Made by a program: the position numbers and the translations under genes. Shown piece by piece: positions 33,411 to 42,686 of a DNA stretch of 63,242 bases. The notes beneath the pieces were generated by a model that was given only the letters and a program-made list of their open reading frames with translations, was not told where the DNA came from and did not search any database. Each line of letters opens with the position of its first letter. Position 1 is the first letter of the stretch. Source of the stretch: Lachnospiraceae bacterium (GTDB lineage: Bacteria > Bacillota > Clostridia > Lachnospirales > Lachnospiraceae); NCBI GenBank assembly GCA_016284355.1, contig JAEEOQ010000070.1:1-63242 (forward strand), given 5' to 3'.

Positions 33411-35426
33411 TCAGCCCCGGATCATCTTAAGGAAATCTTCTTCTGTTATGATCGGGATCCCAAGTTCTTTTGCTGTCTTATTCTTTGAAGAACCGGATGT
33501 TATATCGTTATTTATAAGATAGTCTGTGTTCTTTGTAACACTGCCTGTCACTTTCCCGCCTTTGCTCTCGATAAGGTCTTTTACCTCATTTCTGTTTGCA
33601 AAATGGGTAACGCTTCCCGTTATAACAAAGGTTTTGCCGGAAAGGCTGTCATCTCCGGAGGTTTCCTCTTTTTCGATGACCACTTCAGATAAAATATCGT
33701 CAAGTGTCTTAACGTTTGCAGGTTTTGCAAAAAACTTTACAAAATCTCCCGCAAGAACAGGTCCTATCTTATCTATTTTTGTAAGCTCTTCTTCTGTAGC
33801 ATTTTTTATCTTATCAAAGTCTCCCTCAAAGGCTTTGCAGATAAGCTTTGCCCCCGCAAGTCCGATGCCCGGTATCCCGAGAGAATAAAGAATCCTTACG
33901 GCACTTGTGTGTCTGGCTTTTTCCGCAGCTTCTATCATATTTCTTGCGGATTTTTCTCCAAAACCTTCAAGCCCTGCTATAACAAACTCGTAGTCCTTAA
34001 GCTTGAAGAAATCGGACAGTTCGTGCAGCGCGCCTATCTCCATAAGCTTTTCTATGGTAGCCTCGCTCATTCCTTCTATATTCATGGCATCCCTGCTTAC
34101 AAAAAGTGCAAGAGATTTCATCTTCTTTGCAAGACAATCAGGGTTAATACATTTTAAAACCTTTACATCATTTTCTTCTATTATCTGAGTCTTTCCCCCG
34201 CATACCGGGCAGACCTGCGGCGGTCTGCAATTTCCGCTTTTTGTAAAATTCTCTGCGATCTGCGGGATTATCATATTGGCCTTATATACGCTTATCTCAT
34301 CGCCTATGCCAAGGCCAAGGCTTTCCATAACGCTGACGTTATGGACACTGGCTCTGCTTACGGTTGTCCCTTCAAGCTCTACAGGATCAAAGATCGCTAC
34401 AGGGTTGATAAGTCCGGTTCTTGAAGCGCTCCATTCTATCTCGCGAAGCACTGTCTTTGCCGTATCATCCTGCCACTTAAAGGCAATGGAATGTCTCGGA
34501 AATTTGGCTGTCCTGCCAAGACTTACTCCGTATGCTATATCGTTATACAAAAGCACAAGACCGTCTGAGGGTATATCGTATGTTTTGATCTTTTCAGCAA
34601 AGTAAGCCACAGTTTCAACCATGGTGTCTTTTGTTACCACTTTGTATTCAACAACGCCAAAGCCCTGTTTTCTTGCAAATTCAAGCTGATTTACTCTGCT
34701 GTTTTTAAAGTCAACGCTCTTTCCTTCGGAATTATCCGTATCAAAAAGAGACATCTGACCTTCGTCATTCCCCTGCTCTATTGCTTCAAGAAGCTCATAA
34801 ACATAAAATCTTACGCTTCTTTTTGCGGTTATCTCGCTGTTTAGCTGCCTTACAGAGCCGGAGCAAAGATTTCGAGGGTTCTTATATTTTGCTTCTTCAT
34901 CTTCTATTTCAGCGTTCATCCTTTCAAAATCCGAATAATGGATGACTGCTTCTCCTCTAACCGCAAAATGTCCCTTAAAAGGGATGGTAAGGGGTACATT
35001 TACAAATGTTTTTGCATTTGCGGTAACGACCTCACCTATCTCGCCGTTTCCTCTGGTAAGAGCTTTTACAAGTTCTCCGTTTTCATATGTAAGGACAATT
35101 GTAAGCCCGTCAAGTTTCCAGGAAAGCACACCTTCTTTATCTCCCACAAAGGACGCAAGCTCATCAACCGATTTTGTCTTTGCAAGAGAAAGACGAGGCT
35201 GGGGATGAGCCTCTTTTGGAAGCTCGCTTACTATCTCATAGCCCACCTTTTTTGTAGGGCTTCCCGCAAGGACTATCCCGCTTTCATTTTCAAGTTTAAC
35301 AAGTTCATCATAAAGAGCATCGTATTCAAAATTGCTCATTATTTCTCTTGCTTCCTGATAATATGCCCTGTTTGCCTCATTTATCCTTGAAATGAGGTTT
35401 TCCATTTTTTCTTTAAGTTCCGCCAT
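33411..35426 (-). CDS. ligA: NAD-dependent DNA ligase
   Basis: A 671-residue LigA. The NAD-binding domain Ia ([21 protein letters not shown]), adenylation lysine K104 in SWKLDG, OB fold, four-cysteine zinc finger (CPVCGG..CINPDC), helix-hairpin-helix region and C-terminal BRCT ([19 protein letters not shown]) are all present. Some motifs differ from typical LigA: HPQPRLSL for HxxPMLSL and [12 protein letters not shown] for TRGDGxxGEDVT. It seals nicks during replication and repair. The start at 35426 has GAGGG upstream and overlaps the rluF end by 14 bp. Confidence 0.93.
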   Translation of the reverse strand: MAELKEKMENLISRINEANRAYYQEAREIMSNFEYDALYDELVKLENESGIVLAGSPTKKVGYEIVSELPKEAHPQPRLSLAKTKSVDELASFVGDKEGVLSWKLDGLTIVLTYENGELVKALTRGNGEIGEVVTANAKTFVNVPLTIPFKGHFAVRGEAVIHYSDFERMNAEIEDEEAKYKNPRNLCSGSVRQLNSEITAKRSVRFYVYELLEAIEQGNDEGQMSLFDTDNSEGKSVDFKNSRVNQLEFARKQGFGVVEYKVVTKDTMVETVAYFAEKIKTYDIPSDGLVLLYNDIAYGVSLGRTAKFPRHSIAFKWQDDTAKTVLREIEWSASRTGLINPVAIFDPVELEGTTVSRASVHNVSVMESLGLGIGDEISVYKANMIIPQIAENFTKSGNCRPPQVCPVCGGKTQIIEENDVKVLKCINPDCLAKKMKSLALFVSRDAMNIEGMSEATIEKLMEIGALHELSDFFKLKDYEFVIAGLEGFGEKSARNMIEAAEKARHTSAVRILYSLGIPGIGLAGAKLICKAFEGDFDKIKNATEEELTKIDKIGPVLAGDFVKFFAKPANVKTLDDILSEVVIEKEETSGDDSLSGKTFVITGSVTHFANRNEVKDLIESKGGKVTGSVTKNTDYLINNDITSGSSKNKTAKELGIPIITEEDFLKMIRG

Positions 35427-36126
35427 TAAGTTCCCTCTTCTCCGCATCGCTAAGCTCTCTCCATTTTCCTATCGGAAGGTCGCCAAGCTTAATATTCATT
35501 ATCCTTATTCTTTTCAGTTTTCTAACGTGGTAATCCCCTGCGCGGCACATTCGTCTTATCTGCCTGTTAAGCCCCTGGGTAAGGATAATATTAAATGTGT
35601 TTGTTCCGGTCTTTTTAACTTTGCAGGGCTTTGTTTTAACGTTCAGTTCTTCAAGGAATACGCCCCCTGAAAGAAATCTGATGAAACTTTCGGTAACGGG
35701 TCTGTTGACCGTCACTTCGTACTCCTTTTCGTGTTCGTTACGGCTTCTTAATATCTTGTCAGACAGCTCTCCGTCATTTGTAAGAAGTATAAGCCCTTCA
35801 GACTCCTTATCGAGCCTTCCCACAGGAAATATCCTTTTATCAAAGCCTATGTAATCCACTATATTTTGCTCTGCATGAGCATCTTTTGTGGTACATACGA
35901 TACCTGCAGGCTTATTAAAAGCTATGATTATCTGCTCTTCTTTACCACCTATGATCTTGCCGTTTACTGCAACTTTTTGCCCCGGCAAAACTCTGGTTCC
36001 GGGAGTGGCAACCGCTCCGTCTACTGTAACTACGCCTTCATCTACCATTTTGTCTGCTTCTCTTCTTGAGCAGACTCCGGCCGCAGCAAGATATTTATTT
36101 ATTCTCTCGCCTTTGCTTTCTTCCAT
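35413..36126 (-). CDS. RsuA/RluF-type pseudouridine synthase
   Basis: A 237-residue enzyme. The S4 domain occupies 7-55 (RINKYLAAAGVCSRREADKMVDEGVVTVDG). The catalytic Asp is in PVGRLDKESEGLILLTNDG, and NRQIRRMCRAGDYHVRKLKRIRIMNIKLG completes the family C-terminus. The sequence CRAGDYHVRKLKRIRI is closest to RluF (23S rRNA U2604), but RluB/RluE/RsuA activity cannot be excluded. First gene of the rluF-ligA-metA unit. Confidence 0.88.
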   Translation of the reverse strand: MEESKGERINKYLAAAGVCSRREADKMVDEGVVTVDGAVATPGTRVLPGQKVAVNGKIIGGKEEQIIIAFNKPAGIVCTTKDAHAEQNIVDYIGFDKRIFPVGRLDKESEGLILLTNDGELSDKILRSRNEHEKEYEVTVNRPVTESFIRFLSGGVFLEELNVKTKPCKVKKTGTNTFNIILTQGLNRQIRRMCRAGDYHVRKLKRIRIMNIKLGDLPIGKWRELSDAEKRELNGGT

Positions 36127-36144
36127 GCAAATCCTTTCTTAAAG

Positions 36145-36175
36145 AAATGGGCGTCCGGTAAGCGAACGCCCAAAG
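36145..36175 (-). terminator. Terminator after the acidic secreted protein gene
   Basis: Stem GGGCGTTCG / CGGACGCCC with 5-nt loop; modest U tract. It overlaps the leader of the pseudouridine synthase gene. Confidence 0.65.
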
Positions 36176-36190
36176 GTTTTTCTTTAATTG

Positions 36191-36973
36191 TTATTCTTCA
36201 TCTGAAGATTCTTCGGAAGATGATTCTTCATTGATGCTGTTAAGCTCATTGTAATAATTTAGAAGGTCTTCATCTTCTTCTATCTCTTTTGCAAACTCTT
36301 CTTCAACCTTATTGCTAAGAGCTGTAATGTCTTCATTTTCACTTACCAGACGGTTAAACTCATCTGCTTCTGCCTCTTCTATGTCAGAAAAGCATATCTT
36401 AAGCTTTCCGTCGGATGCAGGCTTTACGTAAAAGATATATAGTCCGCTTGAAGAAGTCTTGATACCGCTTATCTTAAGCTTTTCATAAGATACTGCGATA
36501 TATGAGCCTTCGGTAGGTCCGTCTATGGTATATACTTCGATGCTGTCGTAACTTTCGATCTTTTCCGTTCTTCTTGAGATATCTGTAATATCGATCTTTG
36601 ACATATCGTCTACTACTTCTTTGAGTCTTTCCTCGCTGCAGTCAAGCTTTGCAAGAAGATATTCGGTAACGAGATCTGTTACTTCCTGATTATTATTTGC
36701 CTTAAATTCTTTAACTTCAGGCTCTTTTACATCTATAGCGCTTTCGCTGGCCGCAAGAGGATCTGTAACCTCTATAGAAGGCTCTGTAGCTAAAGTACTT
36801 TCAGGTTCTTTATTTTCATTTTCTTCACTGCCCGTGGCAGTATTATCTGCCACAGCAATATCGCTTTCGTTTGCTTTGCCGGCATTGGTCGGCTTTGTAC
36901 TAAATACCGCAAGTCCTACTACCATAACGACTGCGGTAACGCTAAGTATTATTTGTTTGTATTTATATTTCAT
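36191..36973 (-). CDS. Acidic extracytoplasmic protein, unknown function
   Basis: A 260-residue protein with one N-terminal span or signal-anchor (IILSVTAVVMVVGLAVFS), no lipobox, and then a low-complexity acidic linker of about 75 residues rich in E, S, T and A. Residues about 110-215 form a folded domain (EVTDLVTEYLLAKLDCSEERLKEVVDDMS..IEVYTIDGPTEGSYIAVSYEKLKI..LYIFYVKPASDGKLKICF) resembling a cystatin/NTF2-like beta-sheet. The tail is Glu/Ser-rich. The start at 36973 begins the span; the longer frame upstream is not supported by a ribosome binding site. Confidence 0.7.
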   Translation of the reverse strand: MKYKYKQIILSVTAVVMVVGLAVFSTKPTNAGKANESDIAVADNTATGSEENENKEPESTLATEPSIEVTDPLAASESAIDVKEPEVKEFKANNNQEVTDLVTEYLLAKLDCSEERLKEVVDDMSKIDITDISRRTEKIESYDSIEVYTIDGPTEGSYIAVSYEKLKISGIKTSSSGLYIFYVKPASDGKLKICFSDIEEAEADEFNRLVSENEDITALSNKVEEEFAKEIEEDEDLLNYYNELNSINEESSSEESSDEE

Positions 36974-37076
36974 AATATTATTATCTCTCTTTAAAATGGA
37001 TTGTTTCCCATGCGGTATATATGATAGCAGAATTGGATGGAAAATGCAAGGGTACGGTTTATCAACAAAAACGCAA

Positions 37077-37098
37077 AAAACCGCCTTCGGCGGTTTTT
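37077..37098. terminator. Bidirectional hairpin upstream of the acidic protein gene
   Basis: AAAACCGC / GCGGTTTT stem with a CTTCG loop; T-rich on both strands. It probably stops transcription arriving from the adenylation gene. Confidence 0.7.
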
Positions 37099-37172
37099 CA
37101 CATTGGGGATCATTATATCGAATTAAGTCAGTAAACATTTTTATAACATGTTTAATATAGCACACTTTTTAT

Positions 37173-37207
37173 TACTTGTACAGCATTATTTTATGTACAA
37201 GTTGATT
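37173..37207 (-). terminator. Hairpin after the adenylation enzyme gene
   Basis: ACTTGTACA / TGTACAAGT stem with about 11-nt loop directly downstream of the stop. No good U run, so termination may rely on the second hairpin at 37077. Confidence 0.45.
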
Positions 37208-37209
37208 TT

Positions 37210-38691
37210 TTATTGCAGTGCTTTTTTATTTGTTTTTCCGTTGCTAAGATGCGGCACTTCTTCCAGTCTTTTGAGCCTTCCCGGCAGTTCGTGGGCTGCT
37301 AAGCTTTTCTTTAGATAAACATAAACTTCTTTTTCTGAAAGATCGCCGGTATAAAAAAGGCTTATCTCATTTTTTTCTTCGTTAAAGATGCAGGCGCTTT
37401 CTTTTACTTCAGGCAGCGCAAGCGCCGTCTCCTCTACTTTTAGCAGGCTTACTTTATGCCCCATGTGTTTTATAACAGAGTCTTTTCTTCCAAGGAACAT
37501 AAGCTCCCCTTTTGCATTCATTACGCCAAGATCTCCTGTTTTATACATAAGATCGCCATGAGGGGACTTTACAAAGGCCTTATCCGTTTTTTCTTTATCT
37601 TTATAATAACCAAGGGTAAGAGAGGCGCCTTCTATACATATCTCCCCTTCTTCCCCGTCTTTTGCTACTTTTCCGTCTTCTTTTAAAAGCAGCACCTTTG
37701 TACCATCAAAAGGCCGGCCAATTGGGATATTTTCATTTTCGCAAAAATCCCTGTTTACTTTATAAAAGCAGCTCATCCCAGTGCATTCGGTAACTCCGTA
37801 AAGGTTAAAAAAGTCAGCCTCCGGCGCAGCTTTTTGCCACTCCTTTAGGTACTTTACAGGAAGCCTTTCTCCTCCAAAGGCTACGGTCTTAAGGTATTCT
37901 GGTCTTTCTTCTTCAAAACCGCCAAGAGCGCAAATAAGCGAAAACGCCGAAGAAACAAAGCAGACCGTATTTATCTTCTTTTCGTTAAGAAAAGAGATCA
38001 GCTTACCCGGAAACATAACCGTTCCTTCCGGTATAAACACCGTCTTTGCCCCATATTTTACTGTAGGGTACAGCTCCTTTAAAAAGGCATCATAAAAGAT
38101 CGGTGCCAGGTTTCCAAAGACTGTTTCTTTATTAAACCCAAGCTCTTTTCCGAGGTTTTCGGTATAATCAATAACAGAGTAATGCGTGGCCACCACGCCC
38201 TTTGGTTTTCCTGTAGACCCTGATGTAAATACTATATAAAGAGGGTCATCTGCCTTTTGTAATGTCCTTATCTCTTTAAGCTTTTCCTCATTTATACAGC
38301 CATCCAGGATCTTGGTAATATCGCAGATCTGCCCGGAAAATCCTGACTTTTTAGCGGCATCTGCCGTTTCCTTGCTGCAGATCATAATCGGCGGATCAAG
38401 CTTTTTTAAGATCTCTTTTAATAGATTTTTAGGAAGCCCCGGATCTATAGGCGTGTATATACACCCTGCGTATATGCATCCAAAAAATGCTGCAACCGCC
38501 ATGGGGCTTTTGGGAAGAAGAAGCGCCACAGGCTTTCCGCAGATTTCCTTTTCTGCCATATAGCTTCCTATAGCTCTTGCCTTTTTATATAGCGTAAGGA
38601 AAGAAATGCCCTCTTCATTACTTTCAAATGCCGTCTTTTCAGGGCAGACTTTTATTATATTTTCAAGGTATTCAAGTACGTTTTTTTGCAT
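37210..38691 (-). CDS. Stand-alone amino-acid adenylation enzyme (ANL family, DltA-like)
   Basis: A 493-residue ANL enzyme. Core motifs A3 (IVFTSGSTGKPKGV), A5 (FNLYGVTECTG), A7 (MYKTGDLG), A8 (LGRKDSVIKHMGHKVSLLKVEETAL) and A10 (LSNGKTNKKAL, with the catalytic Lys) are all present. It activates a carboxylic or amino acid as an AMP ester. The arrangement matches DltA or a free NRPS A domain, but no carrier protein, DltB or phosphopantetheinyl transferase lies nearby. The substrate is therefore unknown. Single gene between terminators. Confidence 0.85.
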   Translation of the reverse strand: MQKNVLEYLENIIKVCPEKTAFESNEEGISFLTLYKKARAIGSYMAEKEICGKPVALLLPKSPMAVAAFFGCIYAGCIYTPIDPGLPKNLLKEILKKLDPPIMICSKETADAAKKSGFSGQICDITKILDGCINEEKLKEIRTLQKADDPLYIVFTSGSTGKPKGVVATHYSVIDYTENLGKELGFNKETVFGNLAPIFYDAFLKELYPTVKYGAKTVFIPEGTVMFPGKLISFLNEKKINTVCFVSSAFSLICALGGFEEERPEYLKTVAFGGERLPVKYLKEWQKAAPEADFFNLYGVTECTGMSCFYKVNRDFCENENIPIGRPFDGTKVLLLKEDGKVAKDGEEGEICIEGASLTLGYYKDKEKTDKAFVKSPHGDLMYKTGDLGVMNAKGELMFLGRKDSVIKHMGHKVSLLKVEETALALPEVKESACIFNEEKNEISLFYTGDLSEKEVYVYLKKSLAAHELPGRLKRLEEVPHLSNGKTNKKALQ

Positions 38692-38882
38692 GCGATCTTC
38701 CTTTACTCATATCATTATTATACAAATATAATGCTTCATTCCGTACTTTTTTGCAACCTAATTAGGCAAAATTAAAAGACTTTTATTATGTAAACTGATA
38801 TCATAAAAATATAAAAACGGGATTATTCTGCCACGCTGCAGAAAAATAACGAAACACACGTATTTTAAAGGAGGAAAAGTAA

Positions 38883-40373
38883 GTGAGAAAAGAATTTGAA
38901 CGCGTTAGTCCGGAATCTGTAGGTATTCCTTCAGGCTCCATTGAAAAACTTATCGACAAGCTTGAAGAGGGCTGGACAGAGCCACACGGCCTTATGATAA
39001 TGAGAGACGGAAAGGTATGTGCAGAGGGCTGGTGGACACCTTATGCTCCGGGAATCCGTCACGGTCTTCAGTCTCACACCAAGACATATGCCGCTACAGC
39101 AGTAGGTATCGCATATACAGAGGGGCTTGTAGACCTTGAAGAAAGAGTTATAGATATTTTCCCTGATGAGGCTCCAAAGGATCCTTCAGAGAATCTTAAA
39201 AAGCTTAAAGTTAAACATGTTCTTGCCATGGCCTGCGGTATGAAGACTATGCCAATGGGCGGAATGGAATGGATAAAGGATTTCCTTGCCACTCCTGTTG
39301 AAGATGAGCCGGGTACATCATTTATGTATAATTCCACAGGTTCAAGCCTTCTTGCTGCCATCGTAAAGAAAAGATCAGGTCAGGGTATGATCGAATACCT
39401 TCGTACACGTCTTTTTGACAAGATCGGTATCGACACAGACAACTTAAAGTGCATCTGTATGCCTGACGGTATTGAGATGGGTGGCGGCGGAATGTACGCT
39501 ACCACAGAAGACAACTTAAGACTTATGAAGCTTTATGCAGACGGCGGTGTATGGGAAGGCGAGCGTATCCTTGCAGAAGATTACGTTAAAAAAGCTACTT
39601 CTCTTCAGAATGAATCCGCTACCGAGCGTGCAGTTAACCCTCCTGCAGAAGACAACTTCGTAGGATACGGCTACCAGATCTGGATGTGCAGACCTGAAGG
39701 TGTATACAGAGCTGACGGAGCTATGGGACAGTTTACCATCGTATTCCCTAAGTACAACATGCTCCTTGCCATCACAGAGTGTGCTATGGGTGCTACCGGC
39801 GGAGAAATGCCGCAAAAAGCTCTTGATACCATCTGGGAGTGGTACTATTCTCTTCCTTCACCTGATACAAAGCTTGCGGAAGATAAAGCAGCTGCAGAAC
39901 ACCTTGCAAGAAGAATGAAGATGCTTGCACTTCCATCACCTGACAGATCACCTGTTTCACCTTGCCAGAAAGATGCTGAAGGTAAGTATGTACTTACAGA
40001 CGGAAATCTCTCATTTTGCGGTATGGGCTTCTTTAAGCCTGCTGCAGAAGGTACACTTATTAAAGAGGTAAGCCTTAAATTCGGTTCTTCCGATCTTTTC
40101 TTTGACGTAGTTACAAAAGACGGAAGCAAGATGAACTTTACAGTGGCTCTTGACGGTTCATACAGAGAAAACAAGGTTCCTGATCTTGTTGATCAGTGCC
40201 TTATGTACGGAAAGTGGACAAGCGACAACACCTTTGTCCTTACAAACAGAAAGATCGAGACATGTGCAGCTGATGATTATGTACTTACATTTGAAGGTGA
40301 TAAGCTCACCATCACTCAGCAGACCCGTTTCTTCGGACTTCACGAAAACAAAGTAGAATTTAAGAGAGCATAA
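38883..40373 (+). CDS. Beta-lactamase/transpeptidase-fold serine hydrolase
   Basis: A 496-residue cytoplasmic protein of the Beta-lactamase (class C/EstB/DD-peptidase) fold. The nucleophile motif S-x-x-K is SHTK (in LQSHTKTYAATAVG) and the second element is YNST (in SFMYNSTGSSL). The C-terminal third (residues about 360-496) is a beta-rich domain. No signal peptide is present, so an esterase or intracellular peptidase role is likelier than cell-wall work. GGAGGAAAAGTAA precedes a GTG start. It is a monocistronic gene with a strong terminator. Confidence 0.82.
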   Translation: MRKEFERVSPESVGIPSGSIEKLIDKLEEGWTEPHGLMIMRDGKVCAEGWWTPYAPGIRHGLQSHTKTYAATAVGIAYTEGLVDLEERVIDIFPDEAPKDPSENLKKLKVKHVLAMACGMKTMPMGGMEWIKDFLATPVEDEPGTSFMYNSTGSSLLAAIVKKRSGQGMIEYLRTRLFDKIGIDTDNLKCICMPDGIEMGGGGMYATTEDNLRLMKLYADGGVWEGERILAEDYVKKATSLQNESATERAVNPPAEDNFVGYGYQIWMCRPEGVYRADGAMGQFTIVFPKYNMLLAITECAMGATGGEMPQKALDTIWEWYYSLPSPDTKLAEDKAAAEHLARRMKMLALPSPDRSPVSPCQKDAEGKYVLTDGNLSFCGMGFFKPAAEGTLIKEVSLKFGSSDLFFDVVTKDGSKMNFTVALDGSYRENKVPDLVDQCLMYGKWTSDNTFVLTNRKIETCAADDYVLTFEGDKLTITQQTRFFGLHENKVEFKRA

Positions 40374-40383
40374 CTTTAAAATA

Positions 40384-40425
40384 CCCCTAAGAGTGAAATA
40401 AAATGTTGCACTCTTAGGGGTTCTT
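40384..40425 (+). terminator. Bidirectional terminator between the hydrolase and GGDEF genes
   Basis: CCCCTAAGAGTG / CACTCTTAGGGG perfect 12-bp stem followed by TTCTTTT. Confidence 0.88.
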
Positions 40426-42354
40426 TTATCTGTCAAGATATCTTACATAAAGATAAAGATTCTGGTCATCGTCTTTGTAGTCTTCTGCAGGTATGATCTC
40501 TATCACTCTCTTTTCGTATTCTTCCTTCTCTCCTTCTTTCCTTGCCCTGTAGTTAATAGTAAGAGATTTTTTCTTTCTTGCAAAATAATCTCTCATATAG
40601 GCAAGATTTGTCTGCGCAATATATTTTTCAAGATCGTCCGTATGGAGGTTTCCGCTTTTTGCATTTTCCGCAAACACTTCAGAGATCTTTTCCGAAACAA
40701 GCCTTTCATCCTTATCAAAGAATATGACTTCATAATTATCTTTCGTTATGTTGATCTTAAGTATTCGGCTGTAAAGCGCAATGAGTGCGGCTCTTGAATC
40801 CTTTTGTCCTCGCCTGTCAAAGCCCTTTCTTCTGTAATAATTTGCCTTATCCTCGTACATGCGCTTATCTGCAAGAAGAGACATGTCATGCAGACTTCCT
40901 TCAGGAAGGTCCTTCTTTGTTACATATCCGCATGAAACCGAAAGGTGATCCACAAGCTTGCCGCTCCACTTTGCCACATTATTTGCAAATGCCTCTTTTA
41001 TATTTTCAAGAGAGCCCTCATCCGCATTTATAATGGCTACAAACTCGTCTCCGCCGATCCTGTATACCTTTCCTATAACGCCAAAGCACTTCTTCATACA
41101 TTTTGCAGCAGCAAGGATTATCTCGTCTCCTGCCTCATGACCGATGCTGTCATTTACTATCTTAAGCTCATTTATATCCATAGAAACAAACACAAGATCA
41201 TCGGGCACGATCTTATGCATGTACTCCTTTAGATCTGCCTCATAAGCGCGTCTGTTGTTAAGTCCCGTCATTTCATCACTGTTAGACTTGAAAATAAGAT
41301 CGATCTTGTTTTTCTTCTCATCATCAATGTTCTGAGAAAACAGCATAACCTTCTTCTGGATCCCGTTTTCCTTTTCCACGGAGATAAAGGTAAGTCTTGA
41401 CCAGCCGTAGTTTTTCCCGATAAATTCAAGAGAAACTCTGTTTTTTCTGCTCATTCTTTCAGAAAGCGTATCAAGATCCACAAACTTAAGCACTATATCC
41501 TGATATTCATCGGCTATATAATGACTAAATGCTATCTTAACCATTTCTCTGGCACTTGTTACGCCTTCAAAAAGAAACTCGTAGCCCTCAGGCTGAATGT
41601 AAGTCTGAACAGTATCGTTTTCAATATCGATAAGATGCATTGTATGGAAAGTATCGATAAGCGGTTTTAATATAAGCGTCTTTTCAGCCAGTTCTCTGTC
41701 CTTTGCCACAACAAAAACGTGAATGATCACGCAGCCAAGGAAGTAGGCAAGGCTGTAAAAAGGTGCGTCTGGAAACATAAACTGGAATGCGCCAAGAAGT
41801 ATAGGTGCGCATGTAAAAATAAATACCGTTAATGCTCTCTTTCTGTTTTCTTCCTTTTCTGTAAGCATATGAAAAAGAGCTATGATCGCCGAAAAAAGGA
41901 AAACTATATACTGACAGAAGAAAGAAACCGGTCTTAATACTTCAGTTACATAAACACCGTTTCTTATGGTAAACACTATAGGCTTAAAGTAATTTGCAAT
42001 AAGCAGAGAAACTGCAATTAATATAATAACACCATCGGCTGTAAGAAAAGCACGTTTCTTCTTATCATCCATAAAAACAAGCACATAATTCAGCCAGAAA
42101 AATGTGGTGAGAACCGTAGAAACATGAAAAAGAGTAGATGCAAAAAAGAACACCGCATCGCTTGCTATCCTTCCGGAATCGCAAAGCCCCCATAATGTAT
42201 CCTGAAGACAGAAATACAAAACCCATGAAAGCAACGTTCTATATGCTTTTTCCGTTGCATCGGGTTTTCTTTTGGCCTCTGTATCTTTCTTAAGATAAAT
42301 ACCAAGAATGACCGCATATGTTAATGTGGAGATCCAGTACATATCGTAGCCCAT
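40426..42354 (-). CDS. Seven-TM sensor diguanylate cyclase with flanking PAS-like domains
   Basis: A 642-residue protein. Residues 1-225 contain seven hydrophobic spans, as in histidine-kinase-type 7TM sensors. Residues about 230-350 form a soluble domain (MHLIDIENDTVQTYI..HYIADEYQDIVLKFVDLDTL..LEFIGKNYGWSRLTFISV). The GGDEF domain is about 365-520, with YRIGGDEFVAI and MDINELKIVNDSIGH. The last 110 residues (RILKINITKDNYEVIFFD..YFARKKKSLTINYRARKEG..IEIIPAEDYKDDDQNLYLYVRY) look like a second copy of the middle domain. ATG 42354 has GGAGG 6 nt upstream. No riboswitch was found in the leader. Confidence 0.87.
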   Translation of the reverse strand: MGYDMYWISTLTYAVILGIYLKKDTEAKRKPDATEKAYRTLLSWVLYFCLQDTLWGLCDSGRIASDAVFFFASTLFHVSTVLTTFFWLNYVLVFMDDKKKRAFLTADGVIILIAVSLLIANYFKPIVFTIRNGVYVTEVLRPVSFFCQYIVFLFSAIIALFHMLTEKEENRKRALTVFIFTCAPILLGAFQFMFPDAPFYSLAYFLGCVIIHVFVVAKDRELAEKTLILKPLIDTFHTMHLIDIENDTVQTYIQPEGYEFLFEGVTSAREMVKIAFSHYIADEYQDIVLKFVDLDTLSERMSRKNRVSLEFIGKNYGWSRLTFISVEKENGIQKKVMLFSQNIDDEKKNKIDLIFKSNSDEMTGLNNRRAYEADLKEYMHKIVPDDLVFVSMDINELKIVNDSIGHEAGDEIILAAAKCMKKCFGVIGKVYRIGGDEFVAIINADEGSLENIKEAFANNVAKWSGKLVDHLSVSCGYVTKKDLPEGSLHDMSLLADKRMYEDKANYYRRKGFDRRGQKDSRAALIALYSRILKINITKDNYEVIFFDKDERLVSEKISEVFAENAKSGNLHTDDLEKYIAQTNLAYMRDYFARKKKSLTINYRARKEGEKEEYEKRVIEIIPAEDYKDDDQNLYLYVRYLDR

Positions 42355-42442
42355 AGATTACCTCCGTGATTTGGTTGCCTGTATATTGCTCATTCCCCAA
42401 CATCCCGTGTTATATAATCCCTGTCCGTTAGTCTGTTATCTT

Positions 42443-42472
42443 ATTATACTATATTCACAATACTCTTCACAA
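42443..42472 (-). promoter_or_regulatory. Promoter of the 7TM-GGDEF gene
   Basis: Minus strand TTGTGA, 18 nt, TATAAT, about 90 nt before the start. Confidence 0.55.
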
Positions 42473-42520
42473 CAATAAATTATCTGAAAATTTGCAGAAT
42501 GTTCTATCATTATGTAAAAG

Positions 42521-42553
42521 AAACTCCTAAGCGTTAACTTAGGAGTTTCTTTT
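42521..42553 (-). terminator. Terminator after tRNA-Arg
   Basis: AAACTCCTAAG / CTTAGGAGTTT perfect 11-bp stem, 6-nt loop, T-rich both sides. Confidence 0.85.
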
Positions 42554-42569
42554 TGCATTTATGCTATTA

Positions 42570-42643
42570 TGCGCCTGACAGGATTCGAACCTGCGACCCT
42601 CGGCTTCGGAAGCCGATGCTCTATCCAGCTAAGCCACAGGCGC
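42570..42643 (-). tRNA. tRNA-Arg (anticodon CCG)
   Basis: 74 nt on the minus strand. Acceptor GCGCCTG / CAGGCGC, D arm GCTTAGCTGGATAGAGC, anticodon stem TCGGC / GCCGA with loop TTCCGAA (anticodon CCG, reads CGG), and T arm GCAGG-TTCGAAT-CCTGT with discriminator A. CCA is not encoded. It lies 43 nt after the M16 peptidase gene on the same strand and may be co-transcribed or have its own promoter. Confidence 0.97.
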
Positions 42644-42686
42644 TTATGCATGATAACTAGTGTTCATTAGTCTAAAGATCAGGCCA

